Made by a program: the position numbers and the translations under genes. The notes beneath the pieces were generated by a model, which was not told the origin of the DNA, did not search any database, and worked only from the letters and a program-made list of their open reading frames with translations. From Daejeonella sp. (GTDB taxonomy: Bacteria; Bacteroidota; Bacteroidia; Sphingobacteriales; Sphingobacteriaceae), in assembly GCF_017495225.1 (NCBI RefSeq), contig NZ_JAFEIG010000035.1:1-52402 (forward strand): a stretch of DNA of 52,402 bases. Reading direction: 5' to 3'. This document shows positions 49,033 through 52,402 of this stretch, one piece after another. How positions within the stretch are numbered: position 1 is the first letter of the stretch; each line of letters opens with the position of its first letter.

Positions 49033-49259
49033 AGACACACGGCCGTGTGTCTCCTCCCCCCATCGATAAAATGATGATTTATGAGACACACGACCGTGTG
49101 TCTCTACCGAACCAAATAAATGATAAATTTATGAGACACACGACCGTGTGTCTCTACCAAACCCGAACCAAATAAATGATAAATTTATGAGACACACGAC
49201 CGTGTGTCTCTACCGAACCAAATAAATAACCATATTAGAGACACACGACCGTGTGTCTC
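48979..49259. repeat. Upstream array of six family B REPs
   Basis: Copies lie at 48979-49000, 49032-49053, 49083-49104, 49133-49154, 49189-49210 and 49238-49259. The first two have a GTAG foot on the left (forward) and a perfect GGCC centre. The last four carry the GACC centre and CTAC on the right (reverse). Spacers of 27-34 bp contain repeated CAAATAAATGATAAATTTATGA-like sequence. The array fills most of the space before RAYT-2; 49260-49335 holds only A+T-rich sequence. Confidence 0.93.
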
Positions 49260-49335
49260 TACCGCATTTAATTTCCATTTTCGATAATTTATTTTATTTA
49301 TATTTAATAAAATAAATCAAAGGATTAAATAGAAA

Positions 49336-50013
49336 TTGAATAAATTCAAAAATAAATATAGAATAGCATCACACCGAAAACCTGATTGGGACTATTCGGC
49401 AGATGCTTTTTATTTTTTGACCCTTGTTACACAAAACAGGGAATGTAATCTAGCAGAAATTATAAATATCGGTGATAAGGCATGTGTAAATCTATTAAGT
49501 TTCGGCGAAATCGTTGAACAGGAATGGTTTAAATCATTTGACATTAGAAAAGAATTAATGTCACACGAATTTGTAATCATGCCTAATCATTTACATGGCA
49601 TTGTTGAAATCAGTAGAGACACACGGCCGTGTGTCTCCATTAACAATCAAACAAGTAGAGACACACGGCCGTGTGTCTCTACACCAAATAAAATAAACGA
49701 TAACGTTGGAGACACACGGCCGTGTGTCTCTACGATACCCATTAAACGAAATCCACCAATACGATTACCAAAATCCATATCATCATTCATCGCGGGTTTT
49801 AAATCGGCCGTAAATACGAAAATCAATGATTTTATTGATAAACATAATTTATCCATTCCAAAATACAATAGAAAAAACCATTTTTTCCAACCCAATTATC
49901 ACGACCACATCATTAGAAATCAGTTTGAATATGATAATATTTCAAATTACATAAAAAATAATCCAGACAAATGGATTGAAGATAAATTTTATAAATCAAA
50001 ACCGCCGTCGTAG
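49336..50013 (+). CDS. REP-associated tyrosine transposase (RAYT-2) with three in-frame REPs
   Basis: The 225-residue protein is a Y1/HUH-family RAYT of a different lineage from RAYT-1. It opens HRKPDWDYSADAFYFLTLVTQNRE and has the HUH motif MPNHLHGIVEI (His85, His87). The catalytic tyrosine should be Tyr199 or Tyr205 (FEYDNISNYIKNNPDKW), with the same 6-residue spacing as RAYT-1. Residues about 94-132 are encoded by three REPs and read as repeated RDTRPCVS, just after the HUH strand. REP starts are 42 and 51 bp apart, both multiples of three. The start is TTG (an in-frame TAG lies two codons upstream). The stop TAG is formed by the GTAG foot of the next REP, so the original C-terminus may have been altered. 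Confidence 0.88.
   Translation: MNKFKNKYRIASHRKPDWDYSADAFYFLTLVTQNRECNLAEIINIGDKACVNLLSFGEIVEQEWFKSFDIRKELMSHEFVIMPNHLHGIVEISRDTRPCVSINNQTSRDTRPCVSTPNKINDNVGDTRPCVSTIPIKRNPPIRLPKSISSFIAGFKSAVNTKINDFIDKHNLSIPKYNRKNHFFQPNYHDHIIRNQFEYDNISNYIKNNPDKWIEDKFYKSKPPS
49616..49730. repeat. Three family B REPs inside the RAYT-2 coding region
   Basis: Perfect 22-bp palindromes lie at 49616-49637 (GTAG on the left), 49658-49679 (GTAG left and CTAC right) and 49709-49730 (CTAC right). The outer feet face each other, the same arrangement as in RAYT-1. Confidence 0.92.
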
Positions 50014-50184
50014 AGACACACGGCCGTGTGTCTCCTTCCCCCCACCAATAAAATGATAATTCATGAGACACACGACCGTGTGTCTCTACCGTATCAAATA
50101 AATGATGATTTATGAGACACACGACCGTGTGTCTCTACTGAATCAATGAAATGATGATTTATGAGACACACGACCGTGTGTCTC
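50013..50184. repeat. Downstream array of four family B REPs
   Basis: Copies lie at 50013-50034 (forward, GGCC centre) and 50065-50086, 50114-50135 and 50163-50184 (reverse, GACC centre). The order and spacers (CCCCACCAATAAAATGATAA, then ATGAGACAC) repeat those at 49032-49154, so RAYT-2 is flanked by direct copies of one composite element. Confidence 0.93.
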
Positions 50185-50262
50185 TACGGGTTTCCATAAT
50201 CAAAAACCATGTTTAGACCTTATTTTGAAATAAATACCTGAAAAAATATCGCTTTTAAATTA

Positions 50263-50281
50263 TCAAATATCCCCTATTTGA
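50263..50281. promoter_or_regulatory. Inverted repeat upstream of paralogue B, candidate operator
   Basis: TCAAATA-TCCCC-TATTTGA is a perfect 7-bp inverted repeat about 200 bp before the start of the propeller protein gene. Nothing else was recognised in 50185-50460. A binding site for a regulator is only inferred. Confidence 0.35.
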
Positions 50282-50463
50282 CAATACATTTCTACATGGA
50301 GATTTATTTGAACATGATTTCAAAGACCTTTTTTGATTTAATTGATATTTTTAACAACAAATTTATTATTAGGCAATAAGATCGTAAAGTCATTAAAAAT
50401 TATTCCCCTCTTTCATGTTAGATGTTATGAGGGAATCGCGAATAAGATTTAATTGACAAAGGC

Positions 50464-50471
50464 TATATTTG
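50464..50471 (+). promoter_or_regulatory. Candidate -7 promoter box of paralogue B
   Basis: TATATTTG matches the Bacteroidota TAnnTTTG consensus, 13 bp before the start codon, implying a very short leader. No -33 box at normal spacing was found. Confidence 0.45.
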
Positions 50472-50484
50472 AATAGATTTACCT

Positions 50485-51849
50485 ATGAAAAAACGTTACG
50501 CGATATTCTTCACTATCCTTAGTCTTTCAACATTTGCCTTTGGGCAAGTGCACAAAGGTTTTCAATGGATTAGTCCTGACCATTCTTTATTCAAAATTGA
50601 CATAAATTCAGGGATTTTAAGTCAAGATGCCCCAAACAAACTAAAATTAGAACTCGGCAAAATCCAAGATTGGGAATCCATAAAATCAGAGCTGCCTGGC
50701 GATTTCGGAGTAAATGCCTTTTACCAAGCCGATTCTTTACTTATCACTATCCCAGGGACGGGGCAGATCTACAGTTTAGATCTACCTAATTTAAAGCTTA
50801 ATCGCCTTGACCAGACCTTTTTTAGAGGATACAATTTTAATGCAAGCCAGTTTTTTAGAAAGGATACTCTTTTTTCTATCGGTGGTGAAGGTTTTTGGTT
50901 AAAACATAGTATCATCACTTATTATAATCCGCAAACATCTGAATGGGCATTTTACAAATTACAAAAAGATAATAAACACCCAAGTAAAAATAAGTTTAGT
51001 GGCTATTCAAAAGAGCAAGACGCATTTTTTTCATCTTTTCTAGAAGTGGATGAGAACTTAAAAAACAATAAGGTACCCTTTAGAGTATACTCGTTTAAAA
51101 ACGATAGCTGGGAAGAAAAGGGATTTTTAAGTAACCCAATAATTGATTTTGCCAAAAATAATTATCGGACAATCTGGACGGGTAAATATTTATTTTTAAT
51201 CTTTGACAATAGCGATTCCAAATATTACATCGCCGAGCCATTTGAAAATGTGCTTTTTGAGCATAAATCAACAAATGATCAATTTTACTTGAACAATTCC
51301 GAGCTTTACTTTCGAAATGGAAAAATCTTCTCCAGAAGCATGGCAAGTCCCGGAAAAATAGATAAATTATATTTCGATAGCCTTTCTGTTGACTCATTGG
51401 TAAATCAATCTAGCATAATAGGTCAGGTTTATGGATACAACGACTTTAGAAACAGAAACATTGGAATCGCTTTAACAACACTTTTAATGCTTACTGCGAG
51501 CTTCCTATACTATCGTAAAAGAAAGAATCTTAAGATGGAAGATTATACCCTGACAGAGGTAGAATTATTGGTAGTAAAAAAATTCATTAATCAAACTATC
51601 GGGATAAAAATAAGTAGCATTGAGCTCAATAATTTATTGGAAATAAGCACCAAAACTTACGATAATCAAAGACAAATAAGGTATCGTATTATCGGCGCAA
51701 TTAATCAGAAATTACGTAGGGATTTAGACTCCAAAGATCTGATTTTTAGATCCTCCAATATTGAGGATAAACGTATGATGGACTACTATATCAACCCTGA
51801 TATAAAAGCCAAGGATTTAGAAAAATTAATGAAAAGCTTGAATTTATAA
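50485..51849 (+). CDS. Propeller-TM-winged-helix-like membrane protein, paralogue B
   Basis: The 454-residue protein has a signal peptide (MKKRYAIFFTILSLSTFAFGQ) and a periplasmic propeller-like region with GYNFNASQFFRKDTLFSIGG, GFW and ITYYNPQTSEW, nearly the same as in paralogue A. One membrane helix lies at about 325-343. The cytoplasmic domain (about 353-430) contains LTEVELLVVKKFI, IELNNLLEI, TKTYDNQRQIR (389-399), AINQKL and EDKR (427-430). Conservation is strongest in the propeller core and the cytoplasmic domain. It faces away from RAYT-2 and is monocistronic. Role inferred as for paralogue A: a transmembrane sensor with a possible nucleic-acid-binding output. Confidence 0.72.
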   Translation: MKKRYAIFFTILSLSTFAFGQVHKGFQWISPDHSLFKIDINSGILSQDAPNKLKLELGKIQDWESIKSELPGDFGVNAFYQADSLLITIPGTGQIYSLDLPNLKLNRLDQTFFRGYNFNASQFFRKDTLFSIGGEGFWLKHSIITYYNPQTSEWAFYKLQKDNKHPSKNKFSGYSKEQDAFFSSFLEVDENLKNNKVPFRVYSFKNDSWEEKGFLSNPIIDFAKNNYRTIWTGKYLFLIFDNSDSKYYIAEPFENVLFEHKSTNDQFYLNNSELYFRNGKIFSRSMASPGKIDKLYFDSLSVDSLVNQSSIIGQVYGYNDFRNRNIGIALTTLLMLTASFLYYRKRKNLKMEDYTLTEVELLVVKKFINQTIGIKISSIELNNLLEISTKTYDNQRQIRYRIIGAINQKLRRDLDSKDLIFRSSNIEDKRMMDYYINPDIKAKDLEKLMKSLNL

Positions 51850-51854
51850 AACAA

Positions 51855-51879
51855 ATAAACCCTCGCTCAGAGGGTTTAT
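51855..51879. terminator. Hairpin after paralogue B
   Basis: ATAAACCCTC-GCTCA-GAGGGTTTAT is a perfect 10-bp stem with a 5-nt loop, 6 bp after the stop codon. There is no strong T-run afterwards, so it is a weaker intrinsic terminator or an end-protecting hairpin. Confidence 0.7.
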
Positions 51880-51958
51880 ACATATAATATACGAAATATA
51901 ATCGAGAAATCAAAATTAAATCGAAGCTCTCATTAATTAAGAATAATTTGAACACATT

Positions 51959-52345
51959 TTATTGTTTCATGTCACATTGAACAGACAACCAGCCTGTAAA
52001 ATCTTTATCCTTATCCACAATAAACTCTTGAGATAAGTGTATTTCACCTTTTAAAGAAATAGTCAACTTCACTCGCTCATCTTTTACCAAATTAGGCGAA
52101 TGAGCAAAAAACTTAAAAGAAAGATCTTCAAAATCATCGCTAAAACTGAGAACTTCCCTTGACCATGTATTATCAAAAAAACGAACAATTTTTACATTAC
52201 CATGCTCATCTTTATAGGATACTTGTGCAACCGTTTTATAGGTCAATTCTACTTTAAGCAAAAAGACGCTTATCTCCTTGGTGTCCTTTTTGCTCATAAA
52301 ACTAAATTTCTTCCAAAACATAAGCGTCTTTCTTATTAATATCAA
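51959..52345 (-). CDS. Hypothetical beta-rich protein
   Basis: The 128-residue frame is open from 52345. Starts at 52321 (MFWKKFSF) or 52297 (MSKKDTKEISVFLLK) are also possible and the last looks most natural. Composition suggests alternating beta strands (VFLLKVELTYKTVAQVSYKDEHGNVKIVRFF, VKLTISLKGEIHLSQEFIV) and a WLSVQCDMKQ end. There is no signal peptide if the 52297 start is used. I do not recognise it. It follows an OmpA-like gene on the same strand after a short gap. Confidence 0.65.
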   Translation of the reverse strand: MILIRKTLMFWKKFSFMSKKDTKEISVFLLKVELTYKTVAQVSYKDEHGNVKIVRFFDNTWSREVLSFSDDFEDLSFKFFAHSPNLVKDERVKLTISLKGEIHLSQEFIVDKDKDFTGWLSVQCDMKQ

Positions 52346-52351
52346 TAATTT

Positions 52352-52402
52352 TTATTTCACCAATATCACTACCCTTCTATTAGCCGCTCTACCTGATTCA
52401 GT
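52352..52402 (-). CDS. C-terminal end of an OmpA-family protein (partial)
   Basis: The last 16 codons read TESGRAANRRVVILVK and stop with TAA at 52352-52354. G-(R/K)-A-x-NRRV is the conserved end of the OmpA-like peptidoglycan-binding domain. The rest of the gene lies beyond the window edge. Confidence 0.75.
   Translation of the reverse strand, partial: TESGRAANRRVVILVK

Noticed and set aside
48979-49259. Regularly spaced repeats resembling a CRISPR array
   Set aside because: Repeats are self-palindromic, occur in both orientations, have similar A+T-rich spacers of uneven length, recur inside a transposase gene, and no cas genes are present. They are REPs.
49913-50122. Minus-strand reading frames rich in VETHGRVS
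   Set aside because: They are produced by translating the palindromic REPs on the other strand; no family features outside the repeats.

Overview
The window looks like a chromosomal segment from an A+T-rich Bacteroidota bacterium of the Sphingobacteriaceae type (Pedobacter-like). The evidence is a SusC/SusD pair, a type IX secretion sorting domain, candidate TAnnTTTG promoter boxes, absence of Shine-Dalgarno sites, and Sphingobacteria-style versions of RibBA, UvrA, TamB and LptF/G. The genus is inferred from gene content only.

Layout. 0-1 kb: a REP-associated tyrosine transposase (RAYT-1) with its palindromes (REP family A) upstream and inside the gene. 1.07-8.3 kb, all on the minus strand: a YceI-like protein, an OsmC-like protein, a sulfate assimilation/methionine cluster (rrf2-metZ-cysH-cysD-cysN) and an MFS exporter. 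8.5-26.5 kb: mostly core genes, namely an SGNH hydrolase, uvrA, an ECF sigma factor with a small protein, nth, recA, an acetyl-xylan-esterase-like hydrolase, a 56-residue membrane protein, tsaD, tamB, ribBA, an lptF/G permease and a START-like protein. 26.7 kb: tRNA-Met(CAT), followed by an integrase C-terminal remnant and about 1.5 kb of decayed DNA, the usual scar of an integrative element. 28.4-34.8 kb: a DUF4397 lipoprotein, SusD, SusC and a wrecked DeoR-family regulator. 35.4-51.9 kb: an accessory surface-protein locus. It contains an exported phage-tail-collar protein, a 2867-residue LamG/T9SS protein, a secreted partner sharing one of its modules, and a truncated lipoprotein. An AraC regulator with a multi-helix membrane domain is transcribed divergently, and the whole is bracketed by two paralogous proteins made of a periplasmic propeller, one membrane helix and a cytoplasmic winged-helix-like domain. 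RAYT-2 and its own palindrome family (B) have colonised this locus. The right edge has a small unknown protein and the last 16 residues of an OmpA-like protein.

The most unusual signal is in the two RAYT genes. Each carries three copies of its own REP palindrome inside its coding sequence, in frame, at the same place (just after the HUH motif), although the two REP families differ in sequence. Both families keep the GTAG foot expected of a RAYT substrate. Family B copies also supply the stop codons of three genes (RAYT-2, the AraC regulator and the truncated lipoprotein). The second candidate for an undescribed system is the 35-52 kb surface-protein locus with its paired propeller/winged-helix membrane regulators.
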